A stretch of 22,654 nt of DNA from Flavobacterium sp. MC2016-06 (lineage in GTDB: Bacteria > Bacteroidota > Bacteroidia > Flavobacteriales > Flavobacteriaceae). The position numbers and the translations under genes are program-made. Under the pieces are notes generated by a model, which saw only the letters and a list, made by a program, of their open reading frames with translations, did not search any database and was not told the DNA's origin. Below, one piece after another: positions 6,817-14,668 of the stretch; within the stretch, counting starts at the first letter, position 1; the number at the start of each line of letters is the position of its first letter. The stretch spans positions 1 through 22,654 of the forward strand of contig NZ_WMID02000052.1 of the NCBI RefSeq assembly GCF_009711165.2. Reading direction: 5' to 3'.

Positions 6817-8442
6817 TTATTTTAATTTGTTTTCGGTGTCTTTATAAGTTCCAGTAATCGTTACATTACTGTTTTTAGTTACTTTTCCATAAATAGTTAT
6901 AGACGAGTCATTTCCTATAAAATTAATTTTAGCACCGCTGTTTAATCTCAAATCTCCCCAAATCACAACCGAACCTTCAATTTGTAATACTGCATTACTG
7001 TTGATGATTAGCTCTGTTGGGTTAGACTGCTGATATTTACCTTGAGATAAACTTCCTCTCATATTAAAAGTTCCGTTGCTATTTAATGTTAAGTTATTTG
7101 CAATAGAGATTGCACCGCAATGTGTTAATACTGCGTTAGAATTTACAATAGCTGAATTTATAGAAGTTGATCCTTGGTAAGATTTAACTTCGTTTGAGTT
7201 TAAAATTAAATCTTTTCCTTGATTGTATGTGCCATAAGATGAACAGCTTGCAAATGTAGTATTTGGTTTTTCCATCTTAATGATTTTCAAACCGCCTGTT
7301 CCGCTGGCAACATAAATATAGTTACCGCTAGATTTTACATAATTTGATGAACCAGCAATCCCTACAGAACCCAATGCACTTAACTGCGTTCCTGTTTGGT
7401 AAACATTAAGTCCTAAAGCACCATTAGCAAGAAAGGCATAACCATCGTTTATAGAAACGGCATTGGTAACATTATCTTCTCCAGCAGTTGCAATTCCAAT
7501 AGTCTGCAATTTTGATCCGCTGTTAATGTCATATATACCCAGACCATTAGCGCCTTCAGAAACTAAAAGTTTTGTACCGTCAATATCCATAGTTCTTTTT
7601 GCACCGCTTACATCTGCAGCTGTTGTAAAGCTTTTTTGCAAAGCAAGTGTTGACTGATTGTAAATATTAACTCCTTTAGTACCGCTTAAAGTCACAACCT
7701 TATCACTTGTTAGTACTATCGAACGTAAATCTGCTAAAGCTGCTTTTCCTTCAATTGCTTTTGTTGAACTGTTTATTTTAAATAAACTTCCATTATCTCC
7801 TGTTACAGCAAAATAATTAGAAGAATTTGCAGCAACATCTGTTGTAACTCTGCTTTCTAAGTAATTAGTAGTTAATTTATCTGTAAGTAATCCTGAACTT
7901 AATGTCATATTAAAAACTACTGCAGGATTATTAGCAAGCAAAGGATCTTTATCTACATCTTTTGCAGCACCTATAATTAGATTTCCGTTAGCGTAGACAA
8001 GTGAAGTAATATCTGTATTAGGAATTAAAGCAGAGGCAGCTAATTTTGGTTTATAAGGATCTGAAACATCTATAACATCAATTGCTCCAGAATAAACATC
8101 TCCTCTTGTAATGTAAGAAACGTAAGCGTAATTTCCGTTGACTGTAACATGACTTGCCTGTAATGTTTTTCCATTAGCGTCTACGGGTGGTTTTATTTCA
8201 GCAATCTGAACTAAAGGAAAAGTTGTAACTGTGTTTTCGGTCGTTTTTCCTGTTAAAGAACCATTTTCGACTGAAATTACTCCAGAATTAGTGTAATCAA
8301 GCCTTAAATTTAAAGTTGCTTGATCTGAAATAATTGTAATTTTATCTACCGATTGGCTGTCGTTTATCTTGTCGTCACTATTATCACAAGATATTAAAAG
8401 AGAAAGCATTAAAAATGAAAATAAATAGACATTCTTTTTCAT
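6817..8442 (-). CDS. LVIVD-type beta-propeller lipoprotein with C-terminal beta-helix-like repeats
   Basis: The 541-residue protein begins with a lipoprotein signal peptide (MKKNVYLFSFLMLSLLISC), the Cys being the expected lipidation site. Residues of about 80-390 are beta-propeller repeats of the LVIVD kind (VNGNYAYVSY, AIDVIDVSDPYKPKL, GGLKIIKMEKP), usually surface-exposed and of unknown function. After a Cys-containing linker (FASCSSYGTYNQ) about six short units with an L-x-NSN core follow (LILNSNEV, AIVNSNAV, LTLNSNGT, LIINSNAV, LRLNSGAK), suggesting a small right-handed beta-solenoid, bactofilin-like in pattern. The ATG at 8442 is chosen; the in-frame ATG at 8508 lies upstream of a full promoter and puts 22 non-signal residues ahead of the signal peptide. 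It has its own promoter and terminator. Confidence 0.85.
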   Translation of the reverse strand: MKKNVYLFSFLMLSLLISCDNSDDKINDSQSVDKITIISDQATLNLRLDYTNSGVISVENGSLTGKTTENTVTTFPLVQIAEIKPPVDANGKTLQASHVTVNGNYAYVSYITRGDVYSGAIDVIDVSDPYKPKLAASALIPNTDITSLVYANGNLIIGAAKDVDKDPLLANNPAVVFNMTLSSGLLTDKLTTNYLESRVTTDVAANSSNYFAVTGDNGSLFKINSSTKAIEGKAALADLRSIVLTSDKVVTLSGTKGVNIYNQSTLALQKSFTTAADVSGAKRTMDIDGTKLLVSEGANGLGIYDINSGSKLQTIGIATAGEDNVTNAVSINDGYAFLANGALGLNVYQTGTQLSALGSVGIAGSSNYVKSSGNYIYVASGTGGLKIIKMEKPNTTFASCSSYGTYNQGKDLILNSNEVKSYQGSTSINSAIVNSNAVLTHCGAISIANNLTLNSNGTFNMRGSLSQGKYQQSNPTELIINSNAVLQIEGSVVIWGDLRLNSGAKINFIGNDSSITIYGKVTKNSNVTITGTYKDTENKLK

Positions 8443-8473
8443 AATTCTGTTTTTGGATTTTTTAAATTCGCTG

Positions 8474-8503
8474 CAAATGTATGTTATAATTATAATAAAA
8501 CAA
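8474..8503 (-). promoter_or_regulatory. promoter of the LVIVD lipoprotein gene
   Basis: The minus strand has TTG (8503-8501), exactly 19 bases, then TACATTTG (8481-8474), a full Bacteroidota sigma-A match. Transcription would start near 8470, about 28 bases before the ATG at 8442. Confidence 0.8.
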
Positions 8504-8605
8504 GACATTTTTTTTGATAAATAGCTTAAAATGATTCCGTTAGCGCATTTATGTGAATTATATACTGTTTTAACAAAAGTTATGAAAAAAAAGAGTTAAA
8601 AAAAA

Positions 8606-8629
8606 AGAGTATCATATAAATGATACTCT
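8606..8629 (-). terminator. rho-independent terminator after the His/Asp-rich protein gene
   Basis: A 9-bp stem (AGAGTATCA / TGATACTCT) with a 6-base loop (TATAAA) is followed on the minus strand by two T-runs (8606 down to about 8586). It lies 32 bases after the stop at 8661. Confidence 0.85.
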
Positions 8630-8660
8630 CTCTTGTTGATAATTTTGCCCCCAATGCAAA

Positions 8661-9185
8661 TTATCTTCTTCCGTTTCCATGATTTCCATGGTTGTCATGA
8701 CCATGGTGATCATCGTGATCGTGGCGATCATCATGTCTATCGTGTTTGTCGTAATTTTTATAGTTTCTATTATCATCACGACGCTCATTGTATCCGTAAA
8801 CCGGTCTTGGTCTGTAAGGTCTTTGAGGTGCACCATGATATCCTTTGTAATAAGTTGCTCTATGGCGGTCAAAATATACATAAGGAGTTCTACCGTGGTA
8901 ATCATTCAAAACTACTTTATAACCTCCATACAAATCATAATTTCTATATTGTCTTGGTAAGTAAGTTGTTCTAACCCATCTTCCTCCTCCAAAATAAATA
9001 AACTGAGAAGCTCTTACATCATAATAAGCTTCAATGTCTGGCAGGTAATAATACTCCATTTCAGCATATCCTGATGGTCCCCAAGCTGGTGGTGTCCCAA
9101 TATTAACGTTAATTGATACTTGAGCTTGTGTGGCATTTGCAACGATTAGAAATAATCCTACGATTGCTATTTTTATTGTTTTCAT
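8661..9185 (-). CDS. small secreted protein with His/Asp-rich tail
   Basis: The 174-residue protein has a signal peptide (MKTIKIAIVGLFLIVANATQAQ). The mature part is rich in Tyr and Arg with patterns such as YAEMEYYYLPDIEAYYD and FIYFGGGRWVRTTYLP, seen in uncharacterised short Bacteroidota exported proteins. The tail (146-174) holds nine His and eight Asp in 29 residues (HDDRHDHDDHHGHDNHGNHG), which could bind divalent metal ions; function is unknown. It is monocistronic, with its own terminator and a possible sigma-54 promoter. The repetitive His/Asp codons open long but meaningless frames on both strands here. Confidence 0.8.
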   Translation of the reverse strand: MKTIKIAIVGLFLIVANATQAQVSINVNIGTPPAWGPSGYAEMEYYYLPDIEAYYDVRASQFIYFGGGRWVRTTYLPRQYRNYDLYGGYKVVLNDYHGRTPYVYFDRHRATYYKGYHGAPQRPYRPRPVYGYNERRDDNRNYKNYDKHDRHDDRHDHDDHHGHDNHGNHGNGRR

Positions 9186-9223
9186 CTTTTTTTAATTTTT
9201 AATGTTAATCTTGTTTAGTGATA

Positions 9224-9240
9224 TTCATATACTGTGCCAA
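9224..9240 (-). promoter_or_regulatory. possible sigma-54-like promoter
   Basis: On the minus strand TTGGCAC (9240-9234), five bases and ATGAA (9228-9224) resemble the -24/-12 pattern TTGGCAC-N5-TTGCW. The -24 half is perfect and the GG-to-G spacing is right, but the -12 half has GA in place of GC. The start would fall near 9214, about 29 bases before the ATG at 9185. Confidence 0.35.
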
Positions 9241-9375
9241 AAAAACATTTAACAATGTATTTGGTCGAATAAATCACTTGTTTTAACGACTATTTTTGCA
9301 TGTTTATATTCTAAAGTTTTGATTTTTAATAGGTTTATGAATTCTTAAGTTTTGATTAAGAAAAGAAAAGTTTTT

Positions 9376-11208
9376 TTATTTATAATTGACAATTCTTGGT
9401 TTTGCCAGCTCAAAACTCTGCAAGCCGTAATCTGAGGTTTCAAAAGTATTTGTTTTAAAAACATTGTCTCCTTGCAGCGGAATGCTTGGATAATAAGAAA
9501 TAGATAACTGAAAGGAACTAAAAACTAAATAGTCATTGCTAATCAGTAGGCCCAAAGTTATTTTAGAATACGCTTTATTTTGAGCCATTGCATCATTTGG
9601 GTTGCCCAATACTGCAACTGAATAATTAAAATATGGATTTAAACGAAATCCTAAAAGCGAATGAGGCGAGTAGGTTTGAGTCTGAAGTGATAAAACGGCT
9701 TTACTTGTTCCGTATATTGCACTGTTGAATCCTGCTAAACCATTCTGCTCATTTATATTTAGCTGATCGCCAATAATATCTTCTCGGTTTACTCCAATAA
9801 CTATTTTAGGATTAACAAATTGTCTCAATTTCCATTTGCCAATAGTAAATAGTTTTGTAAAATAATTAGACTCTAATAAAAAGGAAGTCTGATAGGTTTT
9901 AGATTGATGAAAGAATGTTCCAGCTTCAAAATTAAAACTTAAAAACCCCAAACGGTAATAATTTCCAAAAGAAAATTGTGCCCCTACATACGGCCTCCAA
10001 AAAGTGTTTTTATATTGATACCCCATTGTAATGCCATAAATTCTACCAATAGGAACATCTTCCGTCTGTCCATTTCTAAAAACATAAGTGTCCTTGATAA
10101 ATTTACGAGTATTAAGTCCAATACCACTTAAAATTAATTTTTCATCAGAATAAAAATGAGTCGGATCGTAAAGTTCCGTTGGCATTTCGCTGTAATTCGT
10201 GTTTAAGAAACGTGCTGCTACAATTAAATTGGTAATACCAATATTTTCATCTTCAAACACTTTTGTAGCATGTCCACCCCAAAAATCTTCAAAAGTATGT
10301 TTAAAAGGCTGATAAGCATAGGTTAAATCAGGGGCTTGAAGCGTATCTTTTCTAAAAATCTGTCCAACATAAACACCGCCTGCCCATTTAGTCAACGGCG
10401 AATAAAAATCCCGTTCAACATCTATACTTTTTGTATAGTTATTGTCTAAATCCATTTTGTAATTTAAAACCGTACTGATGTAAGTATTTTTGATGTTTGG
10501 TACCGTATACGTAACTTCATTAGCATTTTGTCCGTCATCAAAACGATTTGTAAAACGATATTCGAACTGTTGTCCCGATCCAAAGAAATCTTTTTCTTTT
10601 AATCCGACTGAAACCTGATTACTGGATATCGAAAATTTTGGAATTGTACTCCAAGAATCTAAAACCCGAATCGTAACATCTACAGAATCTGATGCTGGAG
10701 CTGCTAATTGATTTGAAATTCTAACCGCCGTTACGTATTTCTGAGATCGAATTAAACGTTCCGATTCCTGAACTTTATAAGTATCATAGGTCGAATTTCT
10801 TCTAAACAGTAATAAATTATAAATTGCAATCTTTTTGGTTTTAAGATGCAGCCTGTTTCCTGTTCTTTCTCCCCAATTTCGGGGTGTCATTGTAGTATCT
10901 GTAATCGACTGTCCAAAAGGATCAAGCGTTACGATATTTATTTTTCTAATAATTTTTCCATCATAATTAGTAGTATCAGACGGTACAATAAGATCTTGCT
11001 TTTTTTTAGGTTTCCCTGATTTAAAAAGAAGTTTGTGCAGTGCTTTTGTAAAATTATTTTTTTTAGAATAACTTCTAATTTTAGTATATACCTCGGTGCT
11101 GTCTTTTTTAGTCTTTGAGTCTTTTTTGGTTTTATCGCTCTGTGCAAAGCCGCTTTGCAAGCAAAAGCACAACAGAATAAAAACGAATATTTTTGGGTTT
11201 AAAGACAT
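9376..11208 (-). CDS. POTRA plus beta-barrel outer membrane protein (Omp85-like)
   Basis: The 610-residue protein starts with a signal peptide (to about residue 23, FAQ) and a Lys-rich low-complexity stretch. Residues of about 82-185 look like a POTRA domain (KIIRKINIVTLDPFG ... LLLFRRNSTYDTYKVQESE ... VRISN ... VDVTIRVLDSW). From about 190 on, alternating aromatic and polar strands continue to the end, as in an outer membrane beta-barrel. One POTRA plus barrel resembles TamA-like or other Omp85 relatives rather than BamA, which has five. The sequence ends in Lys, not the usual terminal aromatic, so either the barrel closes a few residues earlier or it is a divergent subgroup. It lies 75 bases after the AI-2E-family gene and may share its transcript. 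Role in envelope assembly is inferred. Confidence 0.75.
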   Translation of the reverse strand: MSLNPKIFVFILLCFCLQSGFAQSDKTKKDSKTKKDSTEVYTKIRSYSKKNNFTKALHKLLFKSGKPKKKQDLIVPSDTTNYDGKIIRKINIVTLDPFGQSITDTTMTPRNWGERTGNRLHLKTKKIAIYNLLLFRRNSTYDTYKVQESERLIRSQKYVTAVRISNQLAAPASDSVDVTIRVLDSWSTIPKFSISSNQVSVGLKEKDFFGSGQQFEYRFTNRFDDGQNANEVTYTVPNIKNTYISTVLNYKMDLDNNYTKSIDVERDFYSPLTKWAGGVYVGQIFRKDTLQAPDLTYAYQPFKHTFEDFWGGHATKVFEDENIGITNLIVAARFLNTNYSEMPTELYDPTHFYSDEKLILSGIGLNTRKFIKDTYVFRNGQTEDVPIGRIYGITMGYQYKNTFWRPYVGAQFSFGNYYRLGFLSFNFEAGTFFHQSKTYQTSFLLESNYFTKLFTIGKWKLRQFVNPKIVIGVNREDIIGDQLNINEQNGLAGFNSAIYGTSKAVLSLQTQTYSPHSLLGFRLNPYFNYSVAVLGNPNDAMAQNKAYSKITLGLLISNDYLVFSSFQLSISYYPSIPLQGDNVFKTNTFETSDYGLQSFELAKPRIVNYK

Positions 11209-11283
11209 TAACTATTTTTTACAGCTTAAAGTTTTTCAATCAATATAAGGAATTAATACTGCTATTTCAAAGCAAGACATTTA

Positions 11284-12390
11284 TTAGTTTTCAGTTTTAA
11301 CTCTTTTAACTCTCCAGATAAATTTCCGAGGCATGTGATTGCCCATCAGATATCCCCAAGCTTCTAAAGATTCTATTCTGTCAAAAATAATTTTTATAAT
11401 GGCCAGAAGCGGAATAGCTAAAAACATTCCGTAAATTCCTGCTGCCGCACCGCCGACAATAATTCCGATTATAGAAACAAAAGCATTAATTTCTACTTTA
11501 GAATTAATAATTAGAGGTACAATTAGATTATTGTCTATCAATTGCACAATTAGATTTACAATCAAAATTCCTAAAACTGCAGAAATTTCAGGTGTACCGC
11601 TAAGAGAAGCTAGAAGCGTTATAATTCCTGCAATCAAAATTCCGATGTACGGAATCATATTCAAAATCCCGGTTATAAGCCCTAAAAGGATAAAATATTT
11701 AACACCAATGATAAATAATCCTAATCCTGTTAAAATAGAGACAACGATCATTTCTAAAATTAAACCCATAATGTAATTCTTTATGGATGCTCTAATCTGT
11801 GATAAAATATTTTTCAGGATCAAATGATTCTTTTTGGCTATTAATTTGGCTAGAAAAAGAATAAAATGATCTTTATAAAGTAAAAATAAAAAGGTATAAA
11901 TGGGAATAATAGTACAGTCTAAAAGCAGATCTGATATAGAAATTATAACAGAACCTATAGACGCAGACGCGTTTCCGTTTTTAACAGTGTCTATGGTTAC
12001 ATTACTCAGGTATTTTTTTTGTTCTCCAATACTTACATGAAAACTATCTTTTATAAATTTATGAATCTCAATTATAAAGGTATTTGCGTTTTTCTTTATA
12101 GTATCAAAATCATTAGCAATATAACTTACTTGATAAGATATAAAAACCAGAATACCAACAATACAAGCGGCAAAAAGCAAAATACAGCAAGCCGCAGCAA
12201 TATGCCTTGGAAACTTCAATTTATGGTGTAAAAAAGTAAATATTGGAAGTAATAAAACAGAAAACAAAAAAGCCATTAATACGGGTGTAATGATATCTTT
12301 TCCAGCACAAAAAATATATCCAAAACAAATTAAGCTTACTAGAATAAAGCAAAGTTTTGCGTAAAATGGTAATTGTATAGATCGAATCAT
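11284..12390 (-). CDS. AI-2E family transporter (PerM/TqsA-like permease)
   Basis: The 368-residue inner membrane protein has about eight hydrophobic segments in the family arrangement: two N-terminal hairpins, a soluble segment at about 90-145 before the next span, then the conserved core with NMIPYIGILIAG at 244-255 and the closing GMFLAIPLLAIIKIIFDRIE at 321-340. Family members export varied small solutes or ions; autoinducer-2 export is shown for only a few, so substrate is unknown. The ATG at 12390 (MIRSIQLPFY) is preferred; a longer frame begins with TTG at 12423 in AT-rich sequence. It lies 103 bases after the MscS gene, with no terminator seen between. Confidence 0.88.
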   Translation of the reverse strand: MIRSIQLPFYAKLCFILVSLICFGYIFCAGKDIITPVLMAFLFSVLLLPIFTFLHHKLKFPRHIAAACCILLFAACIVGILVFISYQVSYIANDFDTIKKNANTFIIEIHKFIKDSFHVSIGEQKKYLSNVTIDTVKNGNASASIGSVIISISDLLLDCTIIPIYTFLFLLYKDHFILFLAKLIAKKNHLILKNILSQIRASIKNYIMGLILEMIVVSILTGLGLFIIGVKYFILLGLITGILNMIPYIGILIAGIITLLASLSGTPEISAVLGILIVNLIVQLIDNNLIVPLIINSKVEINAFVSIIGIIVGGAAAGIYGMFLAIPLLAIIKIIFDRIESLEAWGYLMGNHMPRKFIWRVKRVKTEN

Positions 12391-12493
12391 TTTTTGAAGA
12401 TTTAAGCTGATTTTATAAAACAAATATTATATTTTATTTGAATTATTCTGTTTTAGCTTTTCTTCAATACGTTATAAAATTCCCATTATAGTT

Positions 12494-13024
12494 TTAGTCA
12501 AAAAACTCTCTTTCTTCATGAGGAGTCGGCATGATCGAAATACCTTTTTGAAGCAGTAAATTGTTTGGATAAATAATTTTTTCGCCCTCTTTTGTTTTCA
12601 AATTAACATGAAAAGCACTAATGTCTTCGATTTCTGCTTCGATAGGAAAATCTTTATCGTGAATTTTTATGGTGTCACCAATTCGAAATGGAAACGAAAA
12701 AAACAAGATAACCCCCGACGTTACATTGCTCAAAATAGACCATTGCGCAAACATTGCCACGCCAATTACAGTTGCAATTGAGGAAACAGTTATGAAAATA
12801 TCTTTAGTATCAACGCCCCAAATAACAATTAAACTTATGGTTACCAAAATATTCATTAATATATGAATGCATTTGATTACCAAATTGGTACGATGTTCTA
12901 ATAAATGACTTGATTTGGCAAAACGACGAATTAATTTTGCTGTAATTACTCTTAATGATACTAAAACAAAAAGTAGAATTATGGTGGCTAATATTTCCTG
13001 GCTATATTCTTTAAAAGAAAACAT
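12494..13024 (-). CDS. short mechanosensitive channel of the MscS family
   Basis: The 176-residue protein has three membrane helices (about 9-30, 50-70 and 76-112) and the MscS pore-lining and beta-domain signature: SNVTSGVILFFSFPFRIGDTIKI at 99-121, then IEDISAFHVNLKTKEGEKIIYPNN (the beta domain). It stops right after that domain, so the C-terminal alpha/beta cage of the 286-residue E. coli MscS is missing; short forms like this are common in Bacteroidota and this one looks intact. Role: tension-gated release of solutes on osmotic downshock. It starts 10 bases after the maf stop, so it is probably in the UbiA-maf operon. Confidence 0.9.
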   Translation of the reverse strand: MFSFKEYSQEILATIILLFVLVSLRVITAKLIRRFAKSSHLLEHRTNLVIKCIHILMNILVTISLIVIWGVDTKDIFITVSSIATVIGVAMFAQWSILSNVTSGVILFFSFPFRIGDTIKIHDKDFPIEAEIEDISAFHVNLKTKEGEKIIYPNNLLLQKGISIMPTPHEEREFFD

Positions 13025-13034
13025 AAATAATTTT

Positions 13035-13619
13035 TTACACTAATGTACTTAAATATTCGTAAACCTTTGCAGTTGGAAGCCCCATAACATTGGTGTAAGA
13101 ACCCTCAACTTTTTCTACAGCCATAAAACCAAACCATTCCTGAATGCCGTAAGCACCTGCTTTATCATACGGTTTATAGTTTTCTATATAATACAAAATA
13201 GCTTCGTCTGATAAATCTTTGAAGGTAACTTTAGTAACATCATTTATAAGAGTAGAAGAAGTATTGGTTTTAAAACAAACGGAAGTAAAAACCTCATGAG
13301 TTGTGTTAGACATAGACTTAATCATATCAAAAGCTTCTGTTGCATTTTTTGGTTTTCCTAGAGCTTTATCTTGATGCCAGACAATAGTATCGCTGGTTAC
13401 TAAAATTTCGTTTTCTTTTAGTTCGCCTTCAAAAGCAGCTGCTTTTAACTGCGCTAGAAAATCAGTTATTTCGACAGCTTTTAATTCTGGCGGATATATT
13501 TCTTCAATATCTTTTAGTCTAATTTCAAAATCAAGATCTAAATCCTTAAAAAACTGTTGTCTGCGAGGTGATCCCGAAGCTAAGATTAAAGTATATTTTT
13601 TGAGTTTTTCTTTAAGCAT
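13035..13619 (-). CDS. maf: Maf nucleoside triphosphate pyrophosphatase (dTTP/UTP type)
   Basis: The 194-residue protein hydrolyses non-canonical or excess nucleoside triphosphates to monophosphate and pyrophosphate. The signatures are complete: LASGSPRR at 13-20, the catalytic Asp at 77 in TSDTIV, KPYDKAGAYGIQ at 149-160 and EGSYTNVMGLP at 172-182. The KAGAYGIQ form with Gln at 160 fits the dTTP/UTP-specific YhdE-type group rather than the 7-methyl-GTP YceF type. Length is normal. Its ATG overlaps the 3' end of the UbiA-family gene by 8 bases, and MscS follows 10 bases later. Confidence 0.95.
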   Translation of the reverse strand: MLKEKLKKYTLILASGSPRRQQFFKDLDLDFEIRLKDIEEIYPPELKAVEITDFLAQLKAAAFEGELKENEILVTSDTIVWHQDKALGKPKNATEAFDMIKSMSNTTHEVFTSVCFKTNTSSTLINDVTKVTFKDLSDEAILYYIENYKPYDKAGAYGIQEWFGFMAVEKVEGSYTNVMGLPTAKVYEYLSTLV

Positions 13620-14538
13620 TGTATTTGATGTTTAATGTGATAACTAGAATAGATAAAATCCCGAAGAACAAAATCAGTTTTAAAACCGTACTTAAATGAT
13701 GAAAATCTTTTTGTGTTTTTGCACCAAATATTTTTACAATAAAGTATAATAACGGCGCTAAAACAAATGCAAAAGCATAAAGCGTTACGATATAAAGATT
13801 GTTTTGAACAAAATAAGTGTTTATATAAAGTAAGGATACTATAAAAGGAATAATAGCAATTCCTAAAACTATTTTTGCCGTACGGCTAATTCCAATTGCA
13901 ACAGGCAGCGTATTCATTCCTTGATTATAATCGCCGTTTACATCTTCAATATCTTTAACGATTTCTCTAATAAAATTAATCATAAAAGCAAACAAAGCAT
14001 AATCTGTTAAAATAGAAAAAAGACTCGCCATCTGCGCTTGATTTTCGGCATTCGTTACAGGGAAAATATCAAAAATTCCAACAATAAGAACGCTTATAGA
14101 AAGTAATGCCGCTACAACAAAATTGCCTAAAATCATGATTTGTTTTAAAGTTGTAGCATAAAAATAAAGTACAGAAGCAATTAAAATAAAAAGAGAAGCA
14201 AAACTTGGCTTTTGAATAATATTTGATAATAAAAAACCAATAGCAACTCCTACGATATTCAAACCAATATAAATATTATAAGCTGCTGTTTCAGAAATTC
14301 CTTTACCAATTACAACATCTTGCGGTTTATTGATCGTATCTGTGGCTACATCAAATATGTTATTAATTACATATCCAGCGGCGGCCAGTAAAACGGTGCT
14401 CAAAACTAATAATCCGTATTGCCAGTCGGTCAAAGCCAATGGAATATTTTGCTGTTTTAAAAAAGCATAACGAAATAATAGCTGCATAAAAGCAAGCATA
14501 AGTAAGTTTTTGTAGCGAATGAGTTTGAGGAATTTCAT
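13612..14538 (-). CDS. UbiA-family prenyltransferase, geranylgeranylglycerol-phosphate geranylgeranyltransferase-like
   Basis: The 308-residue integral membrane enzyme transfers an isoprenoid chain to an acceptor using Mg2+-bound diphosphate. Both Asp-rich motifs are present: N59-I-F-D63-V-A-T-D67 and D196-I-E-D199-V-N-G-D203. About eight to nine hydrophobic helices follow the UbiA pattern. Flavobacterial homologues are generally annotated as digeranylgeranylglyceryl-phosphate synthase (DGGGPS), the second ether-lipid step of archaea; Bacteroidota also carry GGGPS-like enzymes for the first step, although none is in this window. Actual substrate here is unproven; quinone or other polyprenyl acceptors remain possible. 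Overlap with maf indicates co-transcription; a likely promoter lies at 14592-14619. Confidence 0.85.
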   Translation of the reverse strand: MKFLKLIRYKNLLMLAFMQLLFRYAFLKQQNIPLALTDWQYGLLVLSTVLLAAAGYVINNIFDVATDTINKPQDVVIGKGISETAAYNIYIGLNIVGVAIGFLLSNIIQKPSFASLFILIASVLYFYATTLKQIMILGNFVVAALLSISVLIVGIFDIFPVTNAENQAQMASLFSILTDYALFAFMINFIREIVKDIEDVNGDYNQGMNTLPVAIGISRTAKIVLGIAIIPFIVSLLYINTYFVQNNLYIVTLYAFAFVLAPLLYFIVKIFGAKTQKDFHHLSTVLKLILFFGILSILVITLNIKYNA

Positions 14539-14541
14539 TTC

Positions 14542-14577
14542 TTTTTAGGTTCTGAGTGGCTAAGTTTTTTAGGTTCT
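14542..14577. repeat. short direct repeat TTTTTAGGTTCT, two copies
   Basis: The 12-mer TTTTTAGGTTCT occurs at 14542-14553 and 14566-14577, a 24-base period, with TGAGTGGCTAAG between. It lies in the leader of the UbiA-family gene, just ahead of its ATG. It resembles the TTCTGAG/GCTAAG repeats I recall from other Flavobacterium intergenic regions, so it may be a remnant of a dispersed tandem repeat. Confidence 0.6.
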
Positions 14578-14591
14578 AATTTTTATATTTT

Positions 14592-14619
14592 AAAATGTAA
14601 AATGCAAATGATAAAACAA
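14592..14619 (-). promoter_or_regulatory. likely promoter of the UbiA-maf-mscS operon
   Basis: The minus strand shows TTG (14619-14617), 17 bases, then TACATTTT (14599-14592), seven of eight matches to TAnnTTTG. The start would fall near 14588, giving a leader of about 50 nt containing the 12-bp repeats. Confidence 0.4.
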
Positions 14620-14668
14620 GAAATTAGTTATTTTAACATCTTACATTTAACGAATAACTTTTAACAAA

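Noticed and set aside
8442..8508. Longer start for the LVIVD lipoprotein at ATG 8508
   Set aside because: A complete promoter (TTG-N19-TACATTTG) lies inside that extension, and the lipoprotein signal peptide begins at 8442.
8612..8974. Open frames on both strands overlapping the His/Asp-rich gene
   Set aside because: They arise from repeated CAT/GAT codons, encode low-complexity peptides, and cross the terminator; only the frame with a signal peptide is credible.
9342..9362. Hairpin TTCTTAA/TTAAGAA as terminator of the outer membrane protein gene
   Set aside because: A 7-bp AT-only stem with no T-run on the minus strand after it.
12391..12423. TTG start adding 11 residues to the AI-2E-family permease
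   Set aside because: The ATG at 12390 gives a normal N-terminus; the extension is AT-rich and part of a likely leader.
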